From Rhodotorula mucilaginosa (taxonomy: Eukaryota; Basidiomycota; Microbotryomycetes; Sporidiobolales; Sporidiobolaceae), in contig CP137864.1 in assembly GCA_034406715.1 (NCBI GenBank), positions 558,001 to 622,000 on the forward strand: a DNA stretch of 64,000 nt, read 5' to 3'. The notes beneath the pieces are model-generated. The model ran no database searches, had not been told where the DNA came from, and saw only the letters and a list, made by a program, of their open reading frames with translations. The position numbers and the translations under genes were made by a program. The first letter of the stretch is position 1, and the number at the start of each line of letters is the position of its first letter. Below, piece after piece: positions 24,079 to 35,910 of the stretch.

Positions 24079-25389
24079 TCAGGCGGACGCAATGTCGGAT
24101 ACGACGACCTTTTTCGCGCTCACTCCCTTCTTCTGGACGTTCAGACCCTCCTCGACTTTCTCGAGCCCCTTGCCGACGACGAGCGGGTCCGGCTTTGGCT
24201 TGAGCGAGCCGTTCTGAAGCGCTTTCGGGACAAAGTCGAGGTAGACCGCCTTGGCGATCCGCGCGTCCTCCTTGAACAGGATGTCGAGCGCAAACACTGT
24301 GGAGGGCAAGCGGATCAGTATACAAACTCGAGGAGCTGCCGATTCGATGTCCGCGGAACCCACCTCCGGCGGCCTTGACCCCGTCGGCGACCTTTTCCGG
24401 CGGCGGCAGCGTCGTCGCGACGTGCAGCTTGCCCTTGCCGCCGAACGCCTTGCTCGCAATCTCGGCGCTCTTCTCGACCGTGCCCTTCTCCGAGATGGCG
24501 TCGTACACGCCGGCGAACTCGGATCCGGCAGCCTCGATCGCGCGGACGGCATCGTCGACGAGCGAGTCGGCGCGGTAGTCGATCGCGGCAGCGGCGCCGA
24601 GCGACTTGACCAGGTCAAAGTTGGCCGGCGAGCACGTCGTCACGACCGCGACGCCCGACGCGACCGCGAGCTGGATCGCCGCCGACCCGACCGAGGACGA
24701 ACCGCCGTAGACGAGGATGACTTTGCCCTCCGCTTTTGTCGCATCCGCCTTCGGGAACGGCAAGTCGAGGTGGTCCTTTTGGTACAGACCGGCGGCGGCG
24801 GTCGACAGAGCGAGAGGGAGGACCGTCGCCTCGTCGAACGAGACCGAATCCGGGATCGGCGAGGTGAGGAGCGCGCTGACGACCGAGTATTTCTGGAATC
24901 CCGAGTGTTTCGCCTGGCCCGTACCGAGTCCGGAGCAGTGCCTGTGCGCGGCCAAGACTCAATCCGAAGCCCCGGCCGGCGAAAGGAGAGGAGTGCCACT
25001 CACGCGAGAACTCGGTCGCCCTTCTTGACGTTGGTCACGCCGTCGGCGACCTCGACGACCGTTCCGGCGACATCGGTTCCGAGGATGAACGGGTATTCCT
25101 TGACGAAAAAGTCATAGTCTTGGATCTGGGCGAGTTACATAATGAGGTCAGTGCCGAGTGTGCCAACTGCGCCGGAGAGACGCACCTTCCAGTCGACCGG
25201 CTGGACCGAGACCGAGTGAACCTGTAACGCAACACTAGCGAGGTCAGAGTCGAAAGTCTGGCGGAAACACCACCAAAGGGGGCGCACCTCGACGAGAACT
25301 TCGCCCTTCTCCACTTTCCAGTCGGGCGCCTCCTTGACCTCGAGCTGGGCCTTGGCCTTGGGGATCCACGCAGCGACGTTCTTGGTCAT
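24079..25389 (-). CDS. Zinc-independent MDR oxidoreductase, copy B
   Basis: Five exons mirror copy A (25389-25288, 25221-25186, 25125-25004, 24941-24364, 24296-24079) with all splice sites and the 351-residue length conserved. Substitutions seen against copy A include KAKALLEV to KAKAQLEV, YQRDHLDLPLP to YQKDHLDLPFP, ASDVAV to ASGVAV and EKVQEG to EKVEEG. The cofactor motif VYGGSSSVGSAAIQLA and the GTDVAGTV segment are unchanged. It should have the same NADPH-dependent reductase activity as copy A, with possible small shifts in specificity. It lies downstream of transporter copy B on the same strand. Confidence 0.88.
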
Positions 25390-25768
25390 TCTCTCTGGAA
25401 GCGTATATGGTACAAGGCAGAGGGAAGAGTCCCGAAACGCTGACGGGTGACGCAACTTCGGGGCAGCCAAAATTCGGACTTGCGTTTGGTCAGCAGCGAT
25501 CGACAACGTCGGCTCCTCGGACACGTGTACTTGCTTCTGAAACTCCATAGCTCAAAGTTGCCCAACATAGGTTACAGCTTGCACTCTCTTCTTGCGACAC
25601 TCTCGAGTCCAAGACTTCACGCCGCCTTCGCAGGGCAGCGCACGACCACGGGGATCAAAAAGGTGCAAAGTTACAGCCGCGAAAACACCGTGGTCTCGGG
25701 ATGAGCAGAAGCGTATAGTTACATGTTGGCGCAATGTCTCCGACCACGGTAGCGCGCATCTGATCCAG
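25390..25768. other. MFS-MDR intergenic region, right arm
   Basis: Inverted partner of 13570-13937, with a patch of multiple substitutions and indels (about 25550-25700). The promoters of the two reductase copies may therefore have diverged more than their coding parts. No exon is supported. Confidence 0.6.
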
Positions 25769-28700
25769 TCAGGCGGCGCCGGCCGAGAGTTTTTTGCCCT
25801 TGACGCTGAGATTCCGGATTATCAGCGCGGACAAGGACGTCAAGCCGCCTGCAGTTGAGAAACAAAGTGAGCGACGGTTGCGGGACATAGGCGCACAGAT
25901 AGATGCCCTCCTCACCGGCGGGAACGGCGATGATAAAGACGTTCCGCAGCGCGAGAACGTAAGCGTGGACCACCCCGGGCTGCAATTCCTTCGGGAGCTC
26001 CGGGATAGCCTGCGGGGCGGACCGAGTCAGTGCGTGTATTAGGAAGCAGTTGGGGGCGTACACACCTGCACCGAGTTGCGGACGAGCGCGTACGGCGCGT
26101 CCGGAGCAAACTCGCGGAGAGCACTTGACAGCTTCGTCCCAAAGACGGATGAGGCGATCGCGATACCGATCGTGCCGCCGACTGTTGTCGCGAAAGAGTC
26201 AGTTCCGCAGGGGGTCCCTCTGAGGAAGGGAGCCACGGGCGACTCACCGAGCTGTGAAAAGGAGACCTGTCGCGATCAAGCCAGCGAATTAGTGCTTGCG
26301 GCTCCCCTTCGGACGGAAAGCACCGCTTACCAAGGCAGTCTTTTGCGGAATCTTGTCTTCGTCGTCACAGTCGGCTTGAACCTGGCGAGCGAAGTGGCTT
26401 CCGTCAGGCCCGGGTGTCAGGAGGGAATTCACTGTCGGAGAAAGCTGACCGCGATGATCGGATTCTGGAGGACCAGACCGACGCCCATCGAGAGCACCTG
26501 CGAGGGCAAGAAGGTCAGCGCGAGTGTATACAAGGGTCTGGATGACAAGCACCCACTCACGATCTGGAAGCCGATCAGGCGCGACATCGGTGTAAACTCG
26601 GTCACGGTGTAGAGGAGCCCGCCGCCGACGCAGCAAAAGAGCGGGCCGACCACGAGGAAGGGCCAGTAGTACCCCCAGTACGAGATCAGACCGCCAGCGA
26701 GCCCTGAACAGACGACGACGCCGAGCATAAACGGCAAAATGTCGATTCCGCTTTGCCTGTCCGGCGAGAGTGGTCAGTCTCGGAAATGCAGCATCGGACA
26801 GCGCGAGAACGGACGCACTGCGCACTGTGGAACCTCGTTGCCTCGCTGTGGGTATCGAACGAGAGAGCGTCAATCCTTGTCCGAGATCCTGGCGTCACCC
26901 GGGCGGACGTACAAAAATGTCGGAAGGTAGTACGTTCCGGTCAGGAGGATGAACATGGCGAAAAAGGCGACCAAGCTGGCGCCCGCCTGGCACGGATTCA
27001 AGCGTCAGTGGACCGGGCGAACGATGGGAAATGGAGCGCGGACGACATACCTGGGTGCGGTCAAGGAAATACCCGAGGGGCAGAATCCGCGAAGGACCGG
27101 CAAACTTCCATTCCCAGACGATGATGCACGGCACGAGGACGGCAAAGACGGTGAGCGCGGCGACGACCGGACCGCTATGCCACGAGTACTTGACGCCGCC
27201 CCACTGGAGAGCGAGGACGAGGCAAGCGATGCAGCCGATCATGATCACCGAGCCGATCCAGTCGAGCGCAAAGAGGCGGAAGGCGAGTGAGGAGCGTGGC
27301 GGGCACCAGCGACCGAAAGTCCATCGCTTGAATTTCCTCTCGGTGTAAATACCCACCTCCTCGAGCATGGGCGGAGGCGGTTGCGGGCCGAGCTGAAGGT
27401 CAGAAATCGTCAGTCCGAAGTGTGCGCGCGCGAGAGAGGGAAGCGATCAAACGGACGATGAAAACGATAGCCAAGACCGTCAAAGCACCGATGGGTCTGT
27501 ATGCGAGTCCTCTCAGTATATAGCGGAATTCGACGGTCGAAGAGAGAACGAGAAAGCGAGCAAGTCACGCCGGCTGCGGGCCAGCACCGACACGGACACG
27601 TACAAATTGATGTAGAAGCACTGCGTGGTTGTAGGATGCGTTAGCTTTGCGAAATCTAGCGGTCCGGTGGGTTGGGCACTCACCCATCGCCAGCTGACGT
27701 GGTCCGTGAACGCGCCGCCCAACAAAGGTCCTGCCCCAGAGCCCGGAACAAGTCAGCCGAGTGGACGGAAGCGACCGCCAACCGAAAGTCGGGTAGCGCA
27801 CCGATCACGGACGAGACTGTTGGGGAGAGGAACCGGTCAGCGTGGGTGGACCTCAACCACGGTCAAGGCGGCCTACCTCCGAAGACGGCGCCGAAGAGAC
27901 CGAGGAGTTTTGGCCGGTCCTCGAGACGGGTTACCTCAGCGACTACAGGGAAGGAGAGTGAACGTCAGCGCAGGCACTGCGGACGAGAAGAACTTGAATC
28001 TCACGAACTGATGCTCAGGACGGAAACGAAAATGCCCGCAGCGCCGCATCCCGCGAACGCGCGTGCAAAGATGAGCATCTCGACATTTCTGTCACATGAA
28101 GATGCGTGTCAGTCTACCCCGTTCAAAAGCCGTCGGTCGGGGGTGCAGACTCACACGGCCACGGCGCAGAGGAGTGAGCCGATCTCGAAAACGGTGATGG
28201 CAAAGATGTAGGTCCACTTGCGGTCGAACAGCGTAAGGACCTGGCCGTACAGCAGCAGGATGGATGTCTGCGTGAGAAAGTAGCTGATAAAGTGCCGACA
28301 TGTCAGGTCCCGCCAACGGCAAGCTCTGGTCTCGATCAGAAACCCTCACGCCGAGGCGATCCAAGCCTGTGAGAGCGTGCGAGTCAGTCACAAGTCCCAA
28401 GTACAAGGCAATGCGGGACCACTGACAATCTCGTCGAGTGCTTGAAACTTTGACGCAATGACTGGAAGCGCCGGTGCCTTTGAAAGCCCTCTCTTTTCAG
28501 CGCTCGCTGTCCCATGGCGATCTCGATAAAGGAAAAGCACGCACGAGGATAGTCTGGTCCAAAGCGATCAAAAAGACGGACAGCAGCATACCCGTAAACA
28601 CGAGAGCCAGCTTTCCTGGAATAGGTGCGGAAAGAATCGGATCAGCGCAGGTCCGCGTTCGTCTCGCCCTGCGTCTGATCGCACAGACAGCGGGAAGGGC

Positions 28701-28969
28701 GCGTCGGCGAGTATGTACGCACCGCCAGTCAGGTATTTGGCCTCGCGGGCACGCTGCTCCGCCGACATCCCCGTGTCCCCGTCATCCGGGTCCGGTTTCT
28801 TGGGATCAAGGTCACTCTCGCCGGAAAGGACACGATCGACGGCAGGCGTAGTCGCCGTATCAGAGGAAGCGCGGTCCTGGAGAAGTTCAGCGGGCGGGGT
28901 TGGAGCTTCGAGAATCGCAAGCGGCACCTGCTCGTCCAGTCGCGTGGCCTTTTTGCCGTCGACTGCCAT
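25769..28969 (-). CDS. DHA2-type MFS transporter, copy B
   Basis: Mirror copy of the transporter at 10373-13569, with start at 28969, stop at 25771-25769 and the same 21-exon plan, including the microexons. The indels that separate the copies all lie in introns, so the reading frame is kept throughout. Amino-acid changes include the N-terminus (MALDGEKTTRL versus MAVDGKKATRL) and SAIMIG versus SVIMIG; the helix-1 LDQTIL motif and the GPLLGGAF antiporter motif are conserved. Both copies therefore look functional. Substrate is unknown. Confidence 0.88.
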
Positions 28970-29989
28970 GGTCGGAGCCGTTTGCAAGAGCGAGCGCCGA
29001 AATCCGGAGAAGGAAGAAGCGATGTAGACCAGGAGCGCTCCGCAAGCAATGCGATTCAGCGCTTACGCAAGCCGAAGAGGCCAGGTAAGCGCTCGCGAAC
29101 GCGCGGACCACGAGATTGAGTACAGTTTGGGCCCGATCGCCGAGGAGGTGCGTGGCCTGATCGAACGCGGCAGACCGGAGGCTCCACGCGTGCGAGGAGC
29201 GTGCGCAGTGGCAGTGCTGCTGTAGCGTAGCCCATGACCGGATGGTCGTTCCGATGCGTGTAGCAAGCTGAATGGGCGCTCATGAGGCCAAAGGGCGGAC
29301 GGCAAGCGAGACGCCAAGTCGAGTCGCAAACACGTGATAAATCGACAACGCCGCATCCAGGGAGGCCACCTCTATGCGGGTCAGGACAACAAGCGTCTCA
29401 GAAGAGTGGCCGGAGCTTGCAAAGGAGCGCGAATCAAGTGTGGGAACGGGTTGAACAGAAAGGCGCGCCCTCGGCCACCGCAAACTCGGCGCACCAAGGA
29501 TGCGGAGGCCGAGCTTCCGAACATGCCGCACGAGCTCATCGCTCGGCATTCGGTTTCCCAACAGCGAGATTCAGGAAGCCGTGTAGGCCTTGGAGAACCC
29601 CAAGCGAGACTGAAACTGGGTTTTCCTATTGCGTCCAGAGGTGTGTGCATTGGGCTTCGACACGAAGCTTCTTTTGAGTCAAGAGAGAGGGGTGAGGGTG
29701 ATCGGACAAGGTCTCTAGCGGTACCGGGTCCATGGGAGGTGACAAGAGGAGTTGCGAGGACTGCGAGGGGGTTTGACCGGAATATATACAGTTTGACCTC
29801 CTGGGCTTCTTCACCAAGGTCAAACACACGGCGGGCCGGGAGAGTGAGCAAGTGTCGAGAGGAAAATCACGGTGCGTAGCCGGGCCCGAGACTTCCGGCT
29901 CCGGCTAAGGATGAGCGAAATTGTCGAAAAGGCGTGAGTCGTGTATTCGGAAAGCCAGTCGCTCGGCCGGACTCTGCCGCGCGTACGTT
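28970..29989. other. MFS copy B promoter, displaced CLU1 3' flank, and unique sequence
   Basis: Up to about 29785 this matches the left arm's MFS promoter and CLU1 3' flank in inverse orientation. Beyond that it is unique and shows nothing I can call before the end of the next gene at 29990. Confidence 0.6.
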
Positions 29990-30818
29990 TTACTCTTCGC
30001 GGGACGCGCCCTCCTTCTCCTTCCTCTTCTTGCTCGTCTTGAGGATCGGTACGACGGTCGGTTCGACGGTTGCCTCAACGGCTGCCTCGACAGTTTTCCT
30101 GGCGGTGTCTTCGACGGAAGGCCTGTCGTAGGGTTCCGCGGCGGCAGCGACGGCCACGACGTCCTCAAAGTCCTCGCCGGCGGACTCGGCTTCACGTCTC
30201 TTCGTCTGCACCTCCTCCGGCGCGAATCCGGTAAACTCGGCGATGCGCTTCGACTCGAGGTGCTCTTCCGAGGTCTGCCGAGATAGCGAGAGCAAAATCA
30301 GCAAACTCGCAATCGAGCGAGCCACCTGCGAGACCGACAGGAAGCGTACAGAACGAAATCGTCAGGAGGAACTGACCTCATTCGAGCGGACGTCAGACTC
30401 GTGTTTCAGGCACTCGTCGAGCCAGACCTTGACGCGCTCCCTGTTATGGAACTTGTTTGTCTGGTCTTCGGGCGAATTGATACTTTCCTTACGTCTGCAT
30501 CGAGCATTAAGAGATTCAGCTCGCCGTCGAAGCTTGGAGGGGAACTTCCACGTACCTGAGCAAGCGCCCGTGCTCGTCCCGACCCGTCTCCTTGCGGTAC
30601 TGCTGTATCGCCATCCGCAAGGCCTTGGCCATGATCTTCCGCCTTTTCAAGCCCGCACATGCGTACCGCTTCAGCCATGCCTGCAGTTTTGGCGGCGAGC
30701 GCTCGTATCGATCGAGGAAGCGCTGATGGCCGCGGTTCTGCAATGTGCTGTTCAGCCGGGTCCAGCTCCTGGAGAGGTCCATACCGTCGTCGAGAGCAGT
30801 CGGGGCACGCTGGGACAT
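29990..30818 (-). CDS. Unrecognised basic/helical protein, 221 residues
   Basis: Three exons (30818-30556, 30494-30377, 30274-29990) join in frame to 221 residues starting MSQRAPTALDDGMDLSRSW. I do not recognise the family. The N-terminal part is helical and rich in Arg, Leu and Lys (RYERSPPKLQAWLKRYA, KRRKIMAKALRMAIQQYRK). A charged middle follows, then an acidic/Val/Thr-rich stretch and a basic end (KKRKEKEGASREE). There is no signal peptide or membrane segment. The start codon lies only about 10 bp beyond a stop assigned to the upstream Zn2Cys6 gene on the same strand, and its frame stays open upstream. The two could therefore be one longer gene with an extra intron; transcript data would decide. 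The second intron could instead end at an earlier AG, giving a longer insert. Confidence 0.55.
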
Positions 30819-30828
30819 AGCAGCGCGG

Positions 30829-33378
30829 TCAGAGCAGCAGGTAGAAGAGGCTTTCGGGCGTTTGTGGTAGGTATGGCTGTGGGGGAGAATCCCCGTCCGG
30901 CAGAACTTCCATCTTAAAAGGAGTCTCGAGATCGAAATCGATCACGCAGGAAGGGAGACTCCTCTCTCGTGCACGGGCCTCGCCGGAGAAGTTCCGAGGT
31001 TGAGACGGGTGCGGCGGAGCGTCCGGACCCACGAAGGGGGCAGGCGAACGCGAAGTCGCATAAACCTGCTCATGGAACCCGTAGAGCCTGCGGCACGATT
31101 TGCATGCACTGATGCGAGCTTTTCGGTAAGAGCTGCACCGACGTCCCGTTGCGATAGCCTCACAAGCGTGTGCCCCGTGGCCGGACGCGTCCGCCCCGCG
31201 CGGTGCGTGCGTGCATGATGCGGGAACGCCGCAGCGAGTGGAATAGCTTCGAGCTTCCCAAGGGCACAAATTCCCCCATCGGACCCTTTTATCGCCGCCT
31301 GGTGCCGCCGCTCTGGATCCCAGCGCCCTCTCCTGCCCTGCCCGGAAGAGTCGACCTTGTCGCAGCAACGCCGAGCAAGACGACCGACAAGACGATAGGC
31401 GGACTCGTCCGGATGTCAAAGTTGACCGCAAGATAGCCTCGCATGCCTCGCAAGCCCTGGAGCAGAAGCGGCGTATCGTGAACCACCTCATCGTGGAAGT
31501 TCGGCTCGGAGTCGGAGTCGGGCGCGCACGAGAGGAGCACGAGCGTAGCACAGGCCAGGAAACGGCAGCGAGCTGTTCGGGAAATGAGCAGCAGTCTGAG
31601 CGCGCTACCGCAGCGTCGAGACTGGGGCAGACATTCAATTGATCAAGAGCCGGTCGTGGCGTCGAGGCCGGCGTCCATTTCTGCAATGACCGGTCTTGCG
31701 AATTCACTCGACTGGATGCAGGGAGTCGATGCGTTGGATTCTGAGCGGGGCGCAGATCCGCCGAACGTCGAGAACGTCGAGAAAAGATGTCTGACCCGTT
31801 GGCAGCTCAGCTGAGCAGACTCCGGTGCGCACACGAGCAATTTCCGTAGTTTAGAACGCAGTCCTTCGGAGATCATGTTCCTGACTATTGTGCATTGTCA
31901 AGCTAAGATACAGTGTCTAATGGAGAATCCGGGAGGGGAAATGCTACATGATGCGGTCGAGAAACGAGAGGCGAACGTGAAGGTCGTCATGCCGAAACCA
32001 AGATGCAACAATCGGTCGAGAGAGGACGAAGGAGGGAGAGGAAGAGCACAAGGGACGCAGTACCTTTGCCTACGGCCACGAGTGACTTCCGGGGGAGTGC
32101 ATAGGCGTCGCCGCTTCGCCAAAATTCTCTGGACCGCCTGCGAAGTGCTCGACGGGCGCGGGTCCGATGTTTGATCCCGCGCGGGCATTCCTCGGCACGA
32201 ACGGGTCCGGGAGGCGAAAATGGCGAGGGTAAGCCGGTCCGGCAGTCGCGTCGGCGGCTTGAAGGCATTCCTCCGGGATCGGAGCGGGATAGGGATAGGG
32301 ATAGGGGTAGGTGAGCGCCTCGTCGGGTTGAGCGGTGGAAGGGAATGCTTGCTCAGGCGGGAAACGATTTCCGGTAGTCGAGTACGACGGTCCAGCCACG
32401 ATGTCTCGAGGCGAGACGCAGGGTTCGGCTGGCGAGGCGAGCGTTTCGAACCCAGTCGCACTCGCGTCTTCCTCCTCCACCGCGACAGGGTCGTCGTAGG
32501 CGTCCTGCAGGTCGCCGGAGTAAGAAGCGCCAAAGTACGAGGCGTTAGGATAGGAAAGAGGAGGAACGAAGGGGAGAAGGTTGCTCGTGGTGGAGGGAAG
32601 ATGGTAATGAGAGTGCGACGGCGGTGCGCGAGGATCCGAATGAGTGTTATCTTGGGGAAGGCGAGGATCCGAATGGGCGCTATTTTGGAGAAGGCGAGAC
32701 TGAGATTGCGTGGCCGGCAGAGTCTCCGGAAAAGTCGGGAAGACGCGCGGCTGGTAGCCGACTTGCTCGATGGCGGGCGGGAGCTCGAAGCGGCGTTCTC
32801 CTGGAGGGCCCGAAGCTGCAGCCAAAGGTCAGATCAGTACACTTCTGGATCCACAACGCATATAGGAAGCCACATACGCGAGAGACTGGTCGACGCCATG
32901 CGATTCGTCAAGTCCACGCTCGGCTCCTCCAGGGTGGCGGGGGCCTCGGCCGACGCCGGTTCCGTCTTCTGCTGCTCGGGGTCGCCGTCGGAAGCCGCTT
33001 CAGTCGCTTTCAAGAGAGCCTCGAGGGCGCGCGAGCCCGACCGGAACCTCGGGAGGTAGTCTTCGGGCTGGAATGGCGTCGGCGGAGGGCGAGGTTCGCT
33101 CGGAACGGCGTGGATGCTGTAGCTGCAGCGATGCTCCGGATGAGCGCGCTGGTAGCGCGCGCAGGCTCCGCACATCGGGCGCACCAGGTCGCAGGAGACC
33201 TAGTACGAGCAGAGTCGAGCATCAACAGGGTCAGCCGGAGGTTGAGAAGGTCGACCGGGGGGAGGAGGCGCTCGCTCGCTCTCACCTTGCGCTTGTAGCA
33301 GGGATCGCAGACTCGCTGGGGGCGCGACGACGACGCGACTCCTCTTCCCCGGCGTCCCGAGTCCACGACAGCCGGCAT
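30829..33378 (-). CDS. Zn2Cys6 (Gal4-type) transcription factor; 3' exons uncertain
   Basis: Three 5' exons are well supported: 33378-33286, 33199-32878 and 32815-32074. They start MPAVVDSGRRGRG and encode the binuclear zinc cluster CDPCYKRKVSCDLVRP followed by MCGACARYQR and a last Cys in EHRC, split by an intron between the third and fourth codons after the second Cys. A long Pro/Ser/Tyr-rich linker follows, including a PYPYPYPAP repeat. From 32073 to 30829 several stretches look coding on the minus strand (31876-31780, about 31540-31330, and 30930-30829 with IDFDLETPF), but I could not chain them with confidence. The family is a nuclear DNA-binding regulator, usually with a C-terminal fungal transcription factor domain that I cannot confirm here. 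The exact stop is uncertain, and the gene may run on into the 29990-30818 frame. Confidence 0.65.
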
Positions 33379-33641
33379 AGCGTGTTACATGCGAGTGAGT
33401 GGTTGGAAGGGAGAGCGGGAGCGGAGACTCACTTCCTCCAGGTCGACGTGCAGAAGGGAAATCTCCTCCGCGCGTGACTCCTACGAATGTACGCGCAGCA
33501 TTCGGCAAGTGCCGCTCAGCGGGAGAGCTAGTTGGTCATCAGTGAGCATGCGCAAAGAGGCTGCATCTCGGCCGAACGCGATCCCCCGATGAGATGGTTT
33601 CAGGAAGGCCCAACAGGATGATGCATACAAACGATACAGTT

Positions 33642-35185
33642 TTACAACGACGTGTTCTTTTGCAAAAACTCGAGCGTGAGTTCGAATGCGACAAACTGTT
33701 TGTAGATCGAAGTCAGCGGCTGATCGCGGGAAGGGGCTTTTTGCAAGGGGACGGCTCACGGTTGCTGCTGCGGCCGGCACACTGTAGGCGCCAACAGGAT
33801 GATTGACGGGTGGTCAGCATGTGAGCGAGGCAACTCGAGTAGAGCAGGCAGTACGCACGCCCTGAGATCTGTCATGCGCGGCAAAATTCGGTCAGCAACG
33901 TGATCTTTCGAATGCGGACGCGTCGGAACACGCACAAGTCGGTGTGAGACCGGCGACAAAGGCTTTGGCCCCTTCTCGTCGGTAGATGTCGCGGAAGGTG
34001 TTGACGATGTAATTGGCGCCGCGCGGAGGTTGCTCGGCGTTCTGGATACGAGACTTGACGACATCTGCAGCGGGGCAAGGTCTCGGTTCAGTGAAAGTTG
34101 CTGCAGCCTGGACATAACACGACTCACCGAGAGGGTAGCTATGCGTGCGTCAAGGCGAGTACCAGGTCAGTTCGAGATCGCAAGCGGGTCAAGCACGAGT
34201 CAACGAGACCCACCAAGCCGTCCAGTAGCCGAGACCTCCGATTCCGCCGGCGGTGAGCGTCGCCCACACAGGCAGAGTCGTCGTGTTGAGCTGCTTTTGC
34301 AGCTTGCGCTTCGAGAACTCGTAGCCGGCGTAGAAGCCTGCGCGTCAAAGTCAACAGAGAGAGCGGGTTAGGCTCACTCAGGAGCGCGAGCAGCCTCAAG
34401 AAACTCGCCTGCATAAGCCGGGATCTCGCGAACGAAGGTGATCTGTTCAATTACCGAGTCGTATCAGTAGGACGGCCGAAACGAAGCTAGCCTGACACAG
34501 CATTCGACCTGAAAAGAGGCGCTCACCCAGTATCCGCGCATGATGCCATTCTTCCATCCGTACTTGGAATACATCTCGCCGACGATATCCCGGAGCCTCT
34601 TCGGGTTCGGTCCGTACTGTGCTTGCAGTCGAACCTGCATTTCCAGCGCTGCGAATGTTCAGCTTCCGAGTCCAGACTGCCCGCTGGCCGATTCGGGGCG
34701 TCCAGGACTCGCCTTGAACATCTCAACCGGGCTCGCGAGCACCGCCTGAACGGCACCGGCCAGAGCTCCAGCGCCGGCCACCTGGGCGATCGAAAGTCGG
34801 TCCGGGTACGGCGAGATGAGCCGACGAGCGGTCGTGTTGGCGGCAAAGAGGAGCGAGTTGACGGCGGCAATGCCGACCAAGGGCGGCGTGACACCTGGCG
34901 AACTCCGAGCATTAGCGCATCCCAGGCGGCAACAAGACTCCCAGATTCCAACACACCCTTGTAGAACGCCAGGATGCCCTCGTTCCGGAACGTCTGCATG
35001 GCGATGTCGAGGGTGCCCTTGTACTGGCCGGGCGCGGCGAGCTGAGCGCGCGTCTTGAGGACGTCGAGCGGGTTACCAGCGATGACCTGGCACATCCCGC
35101 CGGCGGATCCAGCGATCAGCGACGCCGGCGTCGACACCGGTCGCGTCGCTGGCGGCGGCTGCGTCGGCAACTCTGTGCGCTCCAT
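33642..35185 (-). CDS. Mitochondrial carrier family (SLC25) transporter
   Basis: Ten exons: 35185-34957, 34894-34713, 34634-34527, 34442-34409, 34337-34214, 34138-34128, 34064-33936, 33868-33859, 33781-33760 and 33695-33642. They give exactly 300 residues, the standard carrier length. The three tandem repeats each show the carrier motif: NPLDVLKTRAQ, SPVEMFKVRLQ and YPLDVVKSRIQ. The inner-membrane pore helices are evident (SLIAGSAGGMCQVIAG, AGAGALAGAVQAVLA, LTAGGIGGLGYWTA). The subfamily is unclear; the first repeat (GILAFYKGVTPPLVGIAAVN) recalls carnitine/Ymc-type carriers. Microexons of 11 and 10 nt are required to complete CYPLDV and TYLRAV. Two introns (34712-34635 and 34408-34338) use GC donors with GCGAGT. 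Start chosen at MERTELPTQ, the first ATG giving a normal N-terminus. Confidence 0.9.
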
Positions 35186-35685
35186 GTCGGATTGGCTATG
35201 AGCTTCGAGAGTCAAGCTGCGAGGTCCGTTGCTTCCACGAACGCGGCGTCGGCTTGCCTTTGCAGCTCGGCGTCGACTTCCGACTGTTGCCTTTTGACGA
35301 ACGCGCGACGAGATCGCGTCTCGTCGGGCGACGGCGAGCCGACGGCACGCCATATTGCGTCTCTTTGCTTCTGATCTATCAGTGCAGCTCGAGGTTCACA
35401 TGCTCTGGGCTCGTCTCTCGCGCCGCTTATCCTGCTTTTAACGGTCGGCAGATGTATCCCGCAGCTCCCCTCGCACCCTAGCTAACTGGAACTACCCTCG
35501 ATAAAGTGGTCGATACGGACTCGATTTCGGACAAGCTCCTGCTGATGACCACTGCTTAGAGGCATTCTCGCTATGCTCATCCTCGACTCTGCTGCGTACA
35601 AGGTGTGGCGGCTTCTTGAGGACTGCACCGGGGCCGGGACCGCCACAATCTCCTCAAATCTCCTCAGCAATCTCCTCGCATCATG

Positions 35686-35736
35686 CCCATTTCCTTTGCT
35701 TGGAAGGCCAGATAATAGCCGTTATACCACGACAGC
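35686..35736 (-). pseudogene. Damaged tRNA-Gly copy
   Basis: Reading the minus strand from 35736, the acceptor 5' strand (GCTGTCG), D-arm and a disturbed anticodon arm match the intact tRNA at 38690. The T-arm consensus GTTCGA and the 3' acceptor strand are absent. It should not make a functional tRNA. Confidence 0.75.
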
Positions 35737-35910
35737 GGATTCATGTAAACCCCGCCGCAGGATGTCGCCAGGTCCCCCCTCCTCGTCCCGCCCAGGGAAG
35801 GGACGGGGCCAAACCAAACCCCCGCGCGAGCTTGTCCTCCCACCCCCTCTCGTTCCTCTCGCCTCTCTCAGCAGCCGGAGCAGCGTGGCTTGGCAGGAAG
35901 GGGTGGGTAG
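35686..35910 (-). repeat. Left copy of a ~0.2-kb inverted repeat (tRNA plus 5' flank)
   Basis: This copy matches the reverse complement of about 38530-38741. The matched part includes the shared stretch around GGATTCATGTAAACCCC. The left copy has an extra ~11-bp insertion near its outer end and several substitutions. Confidence 0.85.

Larger units (their letters stand above)
22624..29785 (-). repeat. Right arm of the ~7.2-kb inverted duplication
   Basis: Reverse-complement copy of 9541-16702. It starts inside TEF1 exon 6 and ends in CLU1 3'-flank sequence, so both edges are cut through genes or flanks that are complete in the left arm. That marks this arm as the derived copy. It carries an intact MDR reductase and an intact MFS transporter. 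Confidence 0.97.

Noticed and set aside
31780-31876. A recognisable fungal transcription factor (MHR) domain in the Zn2Cys6 gene
   Set aside because: Fragments such as those near 31876-31780 and 31540-31330 look coding, but I could not match them to the domain with confidence.
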